A stretch of 64,000 bases of DNA from Mycteria americana (lineage: Eukaryota; Chordata; Aves; Ciconiiformes; Ciconiidae), in assembly GCF_035582795.1 (NCBI RefSeq), contig NC_134368.1, positions 3,719,501 to 3,783,500 on the forward strand, written 5' to 3'. Of this stretch, positions 36,401-51,500 are shown one piece after another. Made by a program: the position numbers and the translations under genes. The notes beneath the pieces were generated by a model. That model saw only the letters and a list, made by a program, of their open reading frames with translations. It ran no database searches and was not told the DNA's origin. How positions within the stretch are numbered: the stretch's first letter is position 1; each line of letters begins with the position of its first letter.

Positions 36401-39400
36401 TCAGATTAATAAACCAATGTCTCATTTGGTTCCTAAACTGGATAGCTACCAAATTAAAAAAAAAAAAAAATTAAAAGTTGTTATGACTGTACCACCGCAG
36501 GGCTGTGTTACTCATGAATGCCCACACCTTTCCATATGGTGGACCGATTCCTTTCCAGTGGCTGGTGTCGTACATCTATTCAGTGTTAATAACATGCATA
36601 TGTCTTCTGCCTTCAGGATGAACTGTTTATTTTGCCTGGTATCTTCCCCCTCTTTCTCTTACTCCTTTTGTTAGGTGCTGCATAAATAGTAAATAAAGCA
36701 GCTAGCTCTGCCCAAAGGACTTTTTGTGAGTAGCCACACGTGCAGCTTGCATCCTTTTTCGTGGATGGGGATCCATTTGCTTCACTTCCAAAACTTAATA
36801 GGAAGCAAGACGGACCCTTTGACGTAGATGACAAGGGCAACTAAAATACATGATGCAGGTTGTTTTGTTTGGAGTTTTTGCATATTCTGTACACAGTAGC
36901 TGGTAAATTCCTGTCCTGAGAGAGAACATCAGCACTCCAGCACACTTTCTAATGGTATTGGGAAGTATTTTTAAAAAGTAGTCTGTCAATTTCAAGAGAT
37001 CCAAACACCTGTGTAACTGTTAACTGTTTCCTGTTGTCCTGCCTCTCAATATGTTCAAAACGTTAAGGAAAAGCTAAGATTCCCTGAAGCTACCTCTTGG
37101 CTGGCTAGCTGAGCAAAACCCATGTTTGTGTAAAGCAGGATATGTAAAGTGGTGTGAAAGCGTCACTGTAAGTCAGGCTATTTCTGCTTTCTGTCTCTTA
37201 GAGCTGGAAGCTGGGGGGAATGCTTTGCAAGCCCTGGAAATATTGGTATAGTTATGTTGGACTCTGTAAAAATGGACCAGAACACATTGGTAGGGTTGTG
37301 AATGTGGTTGAAAGTGGTCCCGTTATGTCCCATCCAAGCAGTTCAGGTGAAGAGGGTCCTGTGTACCTTGAGGTTTGGTGTTCTTTATCAGCACTGTATC
37401 ATGAAATGGGAACAGGACTTGTGTGTTTTGTGGTACTGTGAGCAGTTAGGGAAAGTCACTACTGAAAAACTGCTTGTGTCAAGTCTGGAGCATTAAACTT
37501 CTCTCCCTTTCTTGCCACAACCCTACGTACATCCCAGAACTGCCACAGTTTAAGACATCAGATAAACTGTACAGAGCACCATAGAAGATCAGCCTTCAAA
37601 CAAAAATACATTTTCAGCTTAAACTATATGATGATGTCTGATGTTGTTAGGTTTCCCAACCGAGTACGTACGCAGGCTGGCCAACCCTAGTGCTTTGGGT
37701 GATGATAAACTGCTTTCACAACAAGTGAGCACAATTAACTGAACGCCTTGCGTCACATCTGAAGCACAGGGGTAGATGGAGTGCACGTTCCCATGGACTG
37801 ACCCCCCCATCAGGTCTACTAGTGGTGGCAGCTCTAAGTATGTGAAAAGTGATTGTTAAAAGCTGCTGAAACGATAGCTTCTTTATGTAAAAAAAAAAAA
37901 AATCTCGCTGGCTGTGTGCAGCATCCACTCTGCTTTTGGAGCTATTCTGCTATAATAACCAATTGATTCAGCAAAGCCTTTTACTATGTGCTTATATTCT
38001 TGTCAGCATGTTCAAGTTTATTTAGCACGTACTAATTGCACCCAGGTTTACTGCACTGTTGACCTTTAATGCTCTGCTGAATCATGGGCTGCGTCTGCAT
38101 CGCTGTGTCTGTCTTTTGTTGGATGTAGCTCCATGCACTAGAAAAAGCTTGGAGGAAGTGGTACTTAAGGGATCACATCAGATGCTTCAAACAGGAGGAA
38201 AGCAAATGCTACTGAACAAAGGCTTGTTTGATCCGGGACCGGAAAAAGGCTTTAAAAGCTTTTCTAGACTGCTGCCTGACCTCTGGCTCAGGTACTCTTA
38301 ATACAGATGAAATCTGAGAAGCACTCAGAGCCTCAGGTTGAATAGTGTCATAGATGGTGTTTTATGCTTGTGTTTTCCAGAAATAATTTTCTAAAGAATA
38401 ATACCAGTATTGAACTGTTAATTTTGGAGTAGTAACTGCTAATGCTGGGTTGCTCAACCATTGTGTTTGGAACTCCCCTTGGCCCGGTATTTAAAAAATA
38501 AAGTTATTTTAAGCTTCAGCAAAATTGTAGAAGCAACTGTGTCAAGTCTGAGTGTCCCCTGTTGCTCTCTTTGTTTGTGGTGTAGGAAGGGGGAACCCTT
38601 TTGATCATCTCAGTAATCAGATACCAGTAATTCTCTGAAGCCCAATTCAGCAAGCCTGCCTCATATTAACTTCCATATCCTGAAAACAGCAAAGTTATTT
38701 GAGAGCCACCTACACAGCTCTCAATTACATTTGTTTCTGATGATGTGTCTTGGTGGCTTACCCATAGTACCATACTGCGTATTGGAATTAGTAAAACAAG
38801 AGTGTTTCAAACCTAATTCTACTTCTAAAAGAAGGGTGAGTCTCGTTCCTTTATGCTCCTTTAGCAGCAGCTTTTTTGGGTTCCCAAAAAAGGGGACCAG
38901 GCTCTATGGAGCCCGTGCCCTACAGAAAACATCCTGCTGCCAGTCCTACCAAACCAGTTCTGGTGATCGCCACAGTACAGTCAGCTCCAGGTACAACTGC
39001 TGCAGGCTCTCATGAAACTGGTTATCAAACATGATGGGCTTTTTCTTCTTGTTAGCCTGGTCTCAGAAACCAAGGGCTCAGGGCTTGTGTGAGTGGGGAA
39101 TTGTTCCCCCCCCCCCCGGTGATGAGGGCTAAAACTTAACTGAGGAAGAACTTCCCCTGCACACTTCTTCCCTTCTCCCTCCCTAAAAACACTACATTTC
39201 AGGAAAATCGCAGGAGCTGGCAGTGCCGTTCTTCCCATTACCCAGTGGACTTCAAATGTGTGGATCCGAAGTCAGCATCAAGCATAACAGCACTGTGGAC
39301 ACTTGAAGTATAGATTACTTTACTCAAAAAAAGGATCCTGTGATAAAGTCCTTTCATTTTCATTCTGCCATCTGATTCAGACACATGAATCTTTGTATAT

Positions 39401-39534
39401 TGTGTAGTGTTTCATGAAGTGAGCTAATGATTTCTCTTTGAGTGTTGAGGTCAATCCGCAGTACTTATGTTGTAAGATCAAGGACTAATTTAGATTAGCA
39501 AATAAAGTGGCCAAATGTTCATGAGACGTTGGTC

Positions 39535-39565
<31 letters not shown>

Positions 39566-42500
39566 AATGGCAGTCTTTAAAAGCTCTTTAGTCTTTCTTA
39601 GCCCCTGGGTGAGCAGAAATATAATGCATTTGCACACCATTTGAGCATGACACTTTCATATTTCACAGTTGCAGAAATCATCTTTATAAACAACCAATTG
39701 TCGTACAACAGGGAACTATTTACATGTAGTTTTGTTGCTGTTCAAGCCCACGATTTGCATTGCAGGGATTTTTTTTTTTCCCCCCCTCCTCCCTTAAAGG
39801 TTAGTTATATCAGGGTAGAACTAGTGGATGAGTGGCAATGCCTCTGAATCCCACTTTTGAATGGATGTCTGTTGTGCTAAGCTTAAAGGTAACTGGGAAG
39901 GAAGTCTCTGCAGGTGACTGTTGAGCAGTTATATAATGACAACCATTAGAACATTTTATGTATAAGAGAAAGTATATCTTTTAATTGTGGGAAGCAGGAA
40001 ATGTTTATGAAAAGCCTTCCTTCAAAAGATCAAGTAAATTTTTACTTCTGACTTCACTTGAGCGTGTGTTTGCCTTGTTACTTCTACTCTGTGGCTTTGG
40101 CAGTCTTGTGTGATTTTTTTTTTTTTTTTTTTTGCCTTTTTCCATCTAATAGGTCTTGTCTGAAACATATGTGTGTCTCCTTTTCATCTGCTGCTGCTTT
40201 CCTAGGAAGCAGTGAAGTTTCTCAAAGGGACTTTTTACAGATTTTTTAAAATTTGTCATTTATGCAATGTTGCAGAGGAAGATGATGCTGAGGAGGTGCC
40301 AGAATTTCAGGTGTCTGGGAAAATCGGAGCAAAGAAGCAGAGGAAATTAGAAGAGAAACAAGCCAGAAAAGCACAGAGAGAGGTAAGCATTTCCTGCCAC
40401 GTATAAAGCCCAGAGCAGAGCCTGAATAGCAGTACTTAGCAAAGAACTGGCGATGACAGACACCCCAGAAAGGCAAAGGCAGTGTCATCACTACAGCAGT
40501 TGTGTTTTTGTTTTAAAAATGTATATTCAGCTTTTTATGTCGTATCCCAAGAGGGCCATGGAAAATGGTGTTTCGTTTTCTTTCCATCAGGTTCTCTGGC
40601 ATTCTCGTGGGGAGGAGAGAGGAGTTAAACTCTTGAATACTCCTTATTGGATGTTTCCACTGGCTTGCAGCTTAATGTCAGTGCTGTCTCCCCTTAAAAA
40701 TACACTCAAGCCCACATAGCATTGTTGTAACACAGGGTCTGTGACCAAAACTGTGGGCAGTTCTGAGTAGTGTTTCATGTGCTCTCATGCAAAAACTTTG
40801 TATGGGTTTATCTATGTTTAGCCGTGTTTATTGTTTTTATGGATTGGGGGAGATGAAAAGCAGACCCTGTAATCCACTGAAGTCTATGATACAGTCAGAT
40901 TTTGGTTGAAGTTTGGCCCTTAAACAGAGACCAAGTATAGAGAGTGAACACACTGTAGCTTTTCAGTTGTTCTTTCTTAAATCTGTGTGTAAAAGTACTT
41001 ACTTAAATACTGTTGCATTTTTTCAGTTTTGCCCAGCATGTTGCTGTAAATTCCAGGGAAGCAACAGGCTTTTTGAAACTTAACTTTCTGAAGTGTGCTT
41101 GTGGATGGCAGCAGGTTATGCATTAATTCCTTTTAGTTGTTCTAGATTTTTTTTTTTTTTGCAAACTCTGTATTGTTCAGTAACTTTGAACATGGGGTTG
41201 CAAGAAGCAGATAAAACTTAAACAGCCTTTGCGTAACAGAGGCTGGGGTGCACAGTGGTCCTCATACATTTTACAAAAAGACAGGTTTATGAAACTACTA
41301 ACATTTCTAATGCGTAGGGGGTGCAAACAAAGCCAGTGAAATCCCATCTTGAGAATTTTAGTGTCACCTGAGGTTTAAATCCAGTTTCTGCTTTATGCTG
41401 TAGTGGTATGCCCTGTAGATAGGGCGGTTGGTAATAAATTTATTATGTTATATATAAACTTCCATTACGATCCTTTTCTCACTCTATGCTTTAACCATTT
41501 TGTCATTACTTTCCGTATTAATTCTATTTAATTAGCCTCTTTTTTGTGGAAAGTTTGAGCAAAGTTGAATGAAATTAGATAAGCATCGGTTGGTGGAGTG
41601 AGGAATCTTTTGTTTCATTTTAAAACATGCTGATTTTTATCCTCCCATGTAGACAGATAAATTCCTTGCTTAGCTCTTTTTCTCTGAAACATTTAAAGCC
41701 ACAAATCTTCCATTTGAATGTCTTCTGCTTGTTCTCTTAATATATTTTGAAATGTCAGTATACTGAAAAGACTGAAGAACAACTTAAAAAATCTCTAAAC
41801 AATACACTAAACACCCTTTTTATTTTTTCCCCATTTTGCAACAATCTCTTTGCTAGGTTTGGTTTAAAAACAAATAATAAAATGATTTGAAGAGACCAGT
41901 ACAGCTTTTTCTTTAAGGGATTCTGCCCAGGTTAATGATAAATTTGAATGTACTTGGTTTTACAGAGTTTATATTCCCCTATCCTTTTTTTCCTCTCCTT
42001 AGAGTCCATTCTAACGAAATTTTAAGTGAGGAGAATGGAATGCTATGACACAATATTACTTAATAACGCTATAGTAATAAGCTCATATGCACATTCGAAG
42101 CTTAAACCCTTACTGAGATACAGATAAGGCAAGTGAGAAGGGTAATTTCTAAACTTACCACAATGTTAAGTATGCTGAAGAGTGGGCAGGGGGGTTAAAT
42201 GATAATGACTTTTTATTATTATTCTCTTTACTGTTTCTTTCTGAACATGCATCTAGGAAGACAGTAAGAACCCCCCCTCATGGTATCACAATATGAAATT
42301 TAAAAAATGTATATTCAGGAAGAATAAGGCTTGGCTTGCATAATGTTTTGTTTAGGCTGAAGAAGCAGAACGAGAAGAACGGAAAAAACTTGAGTCAAAA
42401 AGAGAGGAGGAAAGGCGGAAAGAAGAGGAGAGAATACGTCTTGAGGAAGAACGACAGGTGGGATTGGTTGTATTTGTAGATGGAAATTTTGAACCAGGTT

Positions 42501-45500
42501 TGGCTTTGAGATTGCTTCTATGTAAGTTCTGTGATCAGCAGAACTCCCTTTGGCTTTCATTACTATTGCATACATCTTTTATTTGGGTGTTTGGGGGGGT
42601 TTTTTTGCTCCATTTTGTTTGAATTACAGTAATACTCAGTTATTTCAACTGTAGATCCTAGCTTTGTTCCCCTAAGTGCTTGGCAGAAGTGAAAACTGCT
42701 CCAAACATCAATACACACATGTAGCAGCAAGCACCCACCCGTGGTCAAGTCTAGGGCAAAACGAAACCTAGTCTCCTGGTAGTGGATCTGCTACTGCTGT
42801 ATGCCATAGGGACAGATTGTTTGGTCAATTTGTTATGTTGGCAAACATAACTGATAGAGTTGGCCATTAGTTGGTCTGGGAGCTGTTTAAGTGCAGGTAT
42901 ATGAAGGAAGGAGTTGTACTGAGTTGCAAGAGAAATTTTGGGGGTTGCTTTTTTGGTGTCTGACAGGAGAAGTTCGGTTATCACAGAATCGTCGAATAAT
43001 GTAGGTTGGAAGGGACCTCCGGAGACCATCTGGTCTGTCCTCCTGCTCAAACCCATGTCCAGTTAGAGCAGGCTGCTCAGGACCTTGTCCAGCCAAGCTT
43101 TGAGTGTCTCTTAATGAAGGAGATTTCTCAACCTCGCCAGGCCCCCGTTCCATTTTGCTCATTAGCGCTGCCTGCCTGCCTGCCTGACGGCTGTAACCAG
43201 CAGGGCAGAAAGTGAAAGACATCAGCAACCGATTTTGCAACTGTTGTGTAAAATTATATGATTTTATTCTAATTATACAAATTTACACGTGCTTCACAAT
43301 TAAAGATTACTAAACTATGCATATGACTGTGTGTGTTAGCAGGAGTGACCCAGAAAAACAGGTACTGTGCAGCTGAAATGCTTTTGTTGGAATACTTTCA
43401 TCAGTGAGGGAGGCAAACTTATTTCAAAGCTGCTTTGTGTATTCTGGGCATAAGTGCTACTGGCTAAGAACGAGGAACGAGTTTCATGCTCTCTGGTGCT
43501 TGAGCAAGTTGAGCTTTGCAATGTACTTCTGGAGGCAAGGACCAAAGTGTTCTGCACAATCCTATGCTGCATAATTGCCGTCCCAGGGGAGCATAGCCCC
43601 CAGCTTTCAGTGTGAATTTTTTGGGATACTTAAATGTGCACGGAAATTTGTGTCTCTGGTTTGTACTGAGCAGATTTAATTTGTTCTAAGTGCAGGTTGT
43701 GTAAGTGGAGAGTGTTGCTGATAACATTTTAAAAGAGGAAAAGCCAATTTTACCTTTCCTCTGTTGGGGGCATGAAGGCAGGATAAAGCAATTTTAATTT
43801 TTTTTTTTTCCCATACATTACACATGCAGATTGTATCCATGAGATCTTTTGTAGAATGTACATTTACCTCTGGGCTTATCATCCCCAAAAATCCTTTATC
43901 TTCTGAACTCTCTGTTTCCTTTTCATCAATAGAAGGCTCCTGAATTTCAGAAACACAAATGGATGAGGAGAAAGTCAGTACTACAACATCAGGATGTGTA
44001 GCATGGTCCGAGACTTTGACTTGTAAAGCAACTTGAACAAACTTCCAGGGGACCAATTATTCCGTAGCCGCCCTTCTGAGAAAGATGTACAAATTTAGAA
44101 GTACTTGGTAGCAGTCAAAGCGTGAACCCTGAGGTTGGATAACTGATCTCAACTAGTCCGAGCCACTCCTGTGCTTAGCCAAGCTGTTTCCTAACAGCAG
44201 AACTATCAGCCCTGGCTTCCTGTGGATCCATGTCTACCGCTTCTCCCCTGCCCACACACTTCAGTAGCACCAGCTTCTGCCTTGTGGTCCCTGTGACTGC
44301 TCTGCTTTTCTCTTAACTATTGCCAATTTCTTCCCCTCATACTTCCAGTTCAGAAAGAGGTAAGACAAGCTCTGGCTGCCTCTAAAGCACACGTCTATTG
44401 CTCATCCTGCTTGCCATGGGGCTTGGCATAACAGATAACTCAGATGATAGTTTCCCTCCGGTGGTGTATTCTTTTAAGTGTTTTGTCTCCACCCAGTTCC
44501 CTAATATTTTTTTCCTAGGATTCTGGGAATTCAGTGTCCTTGAAACCCTGAAGAGTGGGTTGAAATGAACCAAATTACGTCAACACTCTGGGGGGAATTA
44601 GGAGGGCACACTGGCTGGATGCTAGCATTGTTTAAATGTCACTTCCTATAGAGGAGGCTAATGAACAGAATTTCAATTCCTTCCAGCGTGGTGTGGCCAG
44701 CATGGCAGGTGAATTGCTAAGCACATTGCAGTTGAGCTTGGCCAACCTGCTCAAAAGAAGCTGTAGCCCAGGACAAAGATGTTATCCTGTTGCTTGCCTA
44801 CGGGTTTGACCTGGGGTTTAGCAGTGGCTAATCAGTGCAGCTGGCTAATCAGGACCAGTCAGGCATGGTTGAAAAGTTAAGTAGAAAATAAGAGTGAAAT
44901 TCTAACTAGAGGTCTCTTCACACAGAAAGTGCTTATTAACATATTTAACTTTTTTGTGATCCACTTCTGTTCAATTTAGGGCTGAGTAATTTATTTTGGT
45001 TGAATGAGGAAAATCTTATTTGTTTTTATTTTAATTTTCAGTATTCCTAGTAAAGATTGCACTAAAACACTTCCACCTCCATTTCACAAGGCTCAGTGAA
45101 AAAGAGGAATATAAACTAAGGCTTTGGGGTTTTTATTTTATTTTTTAAATTTTGTGCTCAACAGGCCAAAGGAGTACTTACTAGAATTTTGAAAATTGCT
45201 CACATGCCTGAATCTAGCTTGCTCTTCACTTGAGGCAATAACTTCCTTGGCTACTTAAATTCTGTAATTTTAACCTTTTTTTTTGTTTAGTTCATTTGTT
45301 TGCTTTTCCCAGTAGTCTTTATCAGGGCAGCAAGCCAGCCCACCAGGCTACATCACGAATGTTATTCTGCTACTCAGGGGAAAGTGTTTTCAGTATTTTA
45401 TTTTTTGCTTGGGTCTAAGACAGGTTGATAATAACCACTGAACATTTTGAGCGTGGATCAAAGTAAACGTGTCTGACAATATTTAATGTCCATCCTTAGC

Positions 45501-48500
45501 GGTTTTCTGGTAATTTTAAGTCTCTTGTCTTCATCCAAGTCTTTAACAGGAAACAGAACAATTCAAGACTTGTACGTGTTTAGGCTGTGTTGCTTGAGTT
45601 CCTGCTTCAGTCAGCAGAGAAAGCAGTATTACAGGGAGCATGGTAATAACAAGACTTCAGTGCTTTAGCCTTGACTGGGTGATAAGAGGGGAAACAAATT
45701 AATAGATACTTGATTACTGTGCATGTAAGCATAGCTTGGCTTTATGATCATAACATCTTATCTTTCAAATCTTGTTACTGACTCATTGTATGATGTAAAA
45801 ATTACTGCCCCTCTCTTCTAGGCCCCTATAAGCGCCAAAGAGATCATTGGATTTATTATGTTTTTTATAGAATACATAGGATAAAATGTCACTTATGCAT
45901 TCCTCCAGGGAAAGGATTCTTCCTTTCCACAAGTAACACTTTTGTCACAAGTAAGCCATGTGGACTACACATGTGATGATACTATTCCCCCATATAAGTT
46001 AGGAAATGGAAAGGCAAAATTATGAAAGGTAGCTCAAGTAGTGATTGATAGTCATGAGATAAAAGCAAAGGGTAGCTGGTTGTGTGATTTTTTGGAGGCA
46101 GTTTGATTTGAAACTACATTTCTGTAGCTTATATAATCCCATCAGGCTCAAGAAATTTAGACTTTATCATTAAGTTTGTCTGAGAAATGTTATGGTTGTC
46201 AGCTTCATTTTTTCCCTTCCTTTTCCAGTACATCAGAGTACTTCTGCAGGTATAGTGACAGTGGCAAGTCTGTTAGTTTTTATTTCTTTCTTGTGCAGTA
46301 CAGGAGAGGTGTTAAGAGCACTGATGAAGCCTTACTGCCTCCAGTGAAAAGCAGTGACATAACTGCATGAATTGTTTATTGTTTCACTTGCTGCACATTC
46401 AAAGATTTGAACTCAAACATTTGGTGGCTATGCTTTATTTAATTTAATTTCAAATAAATTTAATTAGTGTATTTACAAGAGAATTTAAGTGATGAGCAGC
46501 TAGTCTCCAAGTGATTCCTGCACCATTAAATACCATCTAAAAGTTTGTCAGAGGATGAGGGAAGCCAAATAGATTCAGGAGGACAGAAAATCATGTTGCA
46601 GCCTGCAGATCTTCTAGAAGTTCCCCAGTGTTGATCTTTGATAGTCACTGGGACTGTTAACCCTTTTACACACACACCCCACTCAAGTAGTTTGAGATAC
46701 GGAGTCTAGTGGAAATAATGAATTCTTGAGTCAGATGAAAACCCACTTTGTTTTATAGGCAAACTGATAACTCCAATTATTTTGGGGCAGCTCTACACAG
46801 TGCTGTACTACAAGTGGGAACTGTGCCTTTCAAGGGAGTTATGGGGGCTAAAATCTTGCATATTCTTGAGAAAAATACCCCCCCCGGTTCTATTTAAATA
46901 TATTTGTATGCACATATAAATAAAATGTGGTTGCCCCTTGGCTCCAGTGTTGCAAACCAGATAATATATTTTTAAATTCAAGTTTCCTTTCCAGTGTTCT
47001 GATGACCTGATTGGCTATGCATGTGAGGAAGGTCCTTTATAATTGGCATTTGCTTCAGCTCTGCTTTACCCTGGGGATTTCCCTTTCACTCTTGGAGTTT
47101 TTTAGTGGTGAGATGGTTTACCAACCGCCACCTTATCAATGAGAGCGAACTTCCTCTGATGTTGCAAAACAGTGTCTTCATACAAAGCCTTGCAGGTTGC
47201 TCGCACAAGAGCTTTTATTTTCCCTGTGCACAGGGATTTTTGTAGATTTTACTCCCTCAGCCTAGCTTTGCTGTGCGAAGGAAACTGCTTGTGCAGACGC
47301 AGGGCTCACAGTCATCACTCTTCTATACTCAAATGCAATGTTGAACAGGGCATCTTGCCTGCAAATCCATTGCAGAGTAGACTGCTCTCAAAACATAGCT
47401 TGATACAGGAGAGAAACTACCAGTCTTCCAGCAAGCAAGCTTTTAACTGTTGTGAAATAAAAGGCCGCAGCAGGAGTGGGGACTGCTGTTTGTTCACTGT
47501 TACATTAAAAGAAGATCTGTGTTGCTCAAGCACAGCTATGCCCAAAGTTTCCAAACTAGGGCAATTTCATTTAGGCTTTCAGTTTTGCATTTAAGTGCCT
47601 AAATAAAAATGGTCTGGATCTTCAGAGCTATAGAAATGGAGGATCGGCTAGTGATCCCAAGGGTCCTGGTGAAGCTTTTGAGAACTAAGACCCTAAGGTT
47701 TTGGCTCTTTGATATTTGATCATGTAAGAACAGGCACCAAGTTTTAAAATGTTGATTGTTGAGTTACTTTATTATGTGTAGCATTATGTGAACATCAAGA
47801 TTTGTGTGCCTCTCAGCAGAGCTTTTCATTATCTGTTTGGCATTTATATCCACTATTCATACATAAACAGTGCATTTCTGGAGGCTGATGGAGACTACTA
47901 CGTAGTTTCAGTTTTAGCATCAGTTTTCAAGTGTGTATACTTTCCTGAAAATTAATTTCTCCTAAGGAAGTACAAGTTGAAAAGCTTGCAGAAAACTCAT
48001 TCTACTCTGATTTTGAGGGGATGAGGACTGGTAAGAACACTTATTCTGTCTTTCTAAAGGTATTTTTTTATTTGGTGTCTAAACAGTGGGGGGGAGAATC
48101 CTAGAGATCCATCTGGTCTATGCCAAATTATTTACTGTAAAGTCCCTTCTTGCTTCCTGTAGAACCTGCACTAACAGCACAAAAACTGGATGTTATACAA
48201 GGAGGGTTTCTCTGGTCCATGAACCTCAAAGCATTTGGCATAGGAACTAGTATGCTTTTCCTCATTCTGCACGTTAATGCAACAGCCACAAACAAGGAAC
48301 GACTGGTAGCTGGTGGTGGTTGAAGAGAGCCCAGCGTTTGCTCTACCTTCCTCACTAGCAATGAGATCTTTTCCACTTAGCAGTTGAATAAGCTGCCTAT
48401 AAATGATTTCTTTGTCAGCAAGTTGGTCCTTTATCTGATTTGCAGGAGAGATGGCACAGCGCACAACTAGCAGTTTCCTCTCCTGGAAAGCTGCTTAGGC

Positions 48501-51500
48501 AAAGCTCTCAGAAAAGCTACTTAGTCTATAGGCCAATATCACTTAGTCTCAGTGTCACCTTAAATGGGTTACTGCAATGAAAGCTAGAAATGGTGGTTCG
48601 ATATCTTCTTGCTGGACAGTACTGTAAGGGTCCTCACCCTTTGCTAAAAATAGTAATGCGTGATAAACCTTCAAAGGCTGTAATCTGTCAACTAGCCAGA
48701 GCAGTGCAGTTCCTCAAGCAGCATCCCAGGACTCCAGAGGGACTTGTGATCCCAAGAGTCAAGGTCTATTTCCAGCTGTAAGTCTAAAAGAGTTTTCAAG
48801 ATGCTGTGGGTTTCACCTGGTAAAAGACTGGGCTCTTATGCAGTTGGCACAATTAATGTTTTTGATTTCATGGAAATAATCATTGTGATCAAGGTAAGAG
48901 GCGAACAGAAGGTAATGATCTCAAAGGAGCCTCACAGCAAATCTAGGTCCTTGGTGGGCAGGTGGGACGGGGGGGAGCTTGGAGAGCAGTGGAAAGACTG
49001 GGACTGGGTGCAGAGGGAAGTTGGTGCTGACCAGATCTGGTATAGGAAGGGGTAAGGGTGTTGAAAAGTGTCTCCCAGAGTGCTGGAGATCCACAAACTG
49101 CATGGAGCTCTGGAAGCTCTTGGGTCTCTGCCGTGCAAGGTGGCACATGAGACTTACAGCAAGCATGGAGAGGTAGAGTCGATCCTGCAGTGATAATGTG
49201 GACATTTTGTCAGAAAAAAGGAGAGAAGAAAGAAAGGTTTGAGTGATTAATTTTTTGTTTTGTTTCAATAAAGACATGATCAGAGTGGGAGAGTTTGTTC
49301 TTCACATGCAGTATAGTAAACTGATCAAAAGGAAATCTTTACACTGTGCAAGCCCCTAGTTTGAGTAACATTTAGGTGGGTGAGAAGTGAACCTGCTTTA
49401 AAAAAAAAAAAAAAAAAAACGCAAGCAGCTGAAGGTGAGCATCTGCAGTTACCAAATTTCCATGATGCTGGGATTTCCCCACCACCCCACCCATCGTTGA
49501 AGGGAGGTGGCCCAGCTATTATCTCTCCTCTGAGCCACATGCTTTACCACTTAACTCCACAGCAGTTAATGAGCTCAGAATGGGGAGAGCTGAAGAAACC
49601 TGACTGACAAAGATGTGGGGTTTTGTAAATTTATATTTGAGCTGAGTGCCCCCTGTATGACTTGCATGAAGCAAGTACTGGTCTGTTGTTTCGTCAGTAG
49701 ACCCTGGGGTGCTGAGAGTGTTTCCGTGTGTGGGTTATGCATACAGACAGACTGTTTTTTGTGGGAATTCAACCTGCCTAAATTTGACCCTGCATCTACC
49801 ATGCAACTGCTGCATGGCTTGGGCATGCGAAAGAAGAGAGCTAGCATGATGGTGGAAAAAATAGCTGAGAATGTGTTAACAGAAAGCCTGACTTCGCTAG
49901 GGTTCCCCCTCCTCAGCTTCCACTGCTGTTGCTGGTTGCTTCTCCCAGTGCAGTTATGTGAAGTCATCTCTCCTTTTGGCTTTGAACCACTTTACAGTTC
50001 GGCTAAACACTTTGAATCAGATTGAATCATAGGTGAATTTAGGTAGTAAAGCATGTGAGACTGTGCAGGAAGTGGGTGGGATTTTTAGTTATTAGATAAA
50101 GAAGCTTCTGGAAATACTTAGTGTGATGGAGGAGGCTACAACGACCAGAATCATGAGGCTTTGAGGGCTGACATGCTTTAGCTACCGAAACAGTGGCTCA
50201 GACCCCTGGAAATGCTTTGCTGATCATAGCGTCAAAATTTAGGATCTGGAAAACAAACTCATGTTGGCTTTTGGGGAGGGTGCAAAAGAGGGACTGGTAG
50301 GTGAGTGCTTTGCTGGTCTCACAGCAGAGATGCTTTTCTGCATATGTTGGAACTGGAAGTACTGATATTAAGGTGCTGGTATGCTTTAATAAAGTTGAAG
50401 GTGTTGTTCTTCAAGTAGGTAAGGAAGACAGGAATGAGTCTTGTTCATTTGTTGTTAGACCTTCCAGAAACGGGAAGGTATTTCTCAGTTATTGTTGCTC
50501 TCAGTTGGAAATGGGACACTGTCTTCTGATTTTTATTTTTTTTTTAAGAACAATCTAGAAATTATTTGCCAAGGCAATTTTTAGTTTTTCTGATTTCTAT
50601 TTTTTTTCTCATTTCAAATCCTGTTGAATTACAACCTCTGTAATAGACCAGGGGAAGAACCTCATTCTTGTATTTCCAGGATCAAGATTAAATTTAATGC
50701 ACTTACAAGAAAAGAACAATTGCTGTCACGTCCAAATGAAATATGGTTATGTTGTTCTTGGCACCTGTAGTACTTACAAGAAAAAAATCTACTGTTGGGC
50801 TTCTGCTAATAATCGTTACGGTGATGAATGACCTAGAAAATGGTCTTGTTTTGTCTCAAGAGCTTCCTCAGATCTGTAGTTTTTTCATGAGGTAGCGGTT
50901 AAAAAAATGGTTTTGACTTTGCACATACAGTAAGATCCTTTCAGTCCTGTTTTTTCTCATACTTGTATGTTGGTAGCATTCCTTCTTGTGATTTTCTGGG
51001 AGTTTGATTAAATACAGTTGGGACCAAATACATTTTCTTTTCAGTTTTTATTGAAGGGCAACCTTCTCACGACCACTTCTGGTGTCTTGCTGGTTTTGGC
51101 CTTACATGGCATATTTTTTAACATGGACGTTTTTCAATATACTTAATTACCTGTTCCTGTCTCTTCCTGTTTTAATGGAAGAAGTGTTTGCTTTCCAGCT
51201 ATTTAAGGAAGCAATTACCATATTAGTGTCAAAGATGTAGCATGGCAAGCATTTAGAAATCAATGTAATTGTTCTGTAAGATATTAATTCCTGTGCTAAT
51301 AGTAAAGGAATGCCCGGAGATTGTCACTGAAATGTGAAGAACTCATCTTTCTAACTTTGAATCGAGCCTTTGCAATGTGATAGCAACCAGAGGCCAGTCA
51401 AATTGGAATCTCATTGTACCAGGTGCTGCACAAACATAAATTTCTCTGTGGAAGAAACCATTGTGTAAGGAAACATTTTTGTTCTGTGTGAAGTTAAATG

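Larger units (their letters stand above)
30393..40275 (+). other. DDRGK1: DDRGK1 intron 2 (9.9 kb)
   Basis: Mostly unique sequence without a supported gene. It contains C12 at 39,106-39,117, G28 at 39,535-39,562 and T20 at 40,114-40,133, and a faint MIR-like antisense pattern near 34,675-34,760 that I do not call. The acceptor is AATGTTGCAG|AGGAAG. Confidence 0.85.

Noticed and set aside
47172..47594. 140-codon open frame in intron 4
   Set aside because: No recognisable domain, no splice or promoter support, and it lies within an intron.
49615..50025. 136-codon open frame in intron 4
   Set aside because: Cysteine-rich by chance, no family resemblance, and no sign of being an exon.
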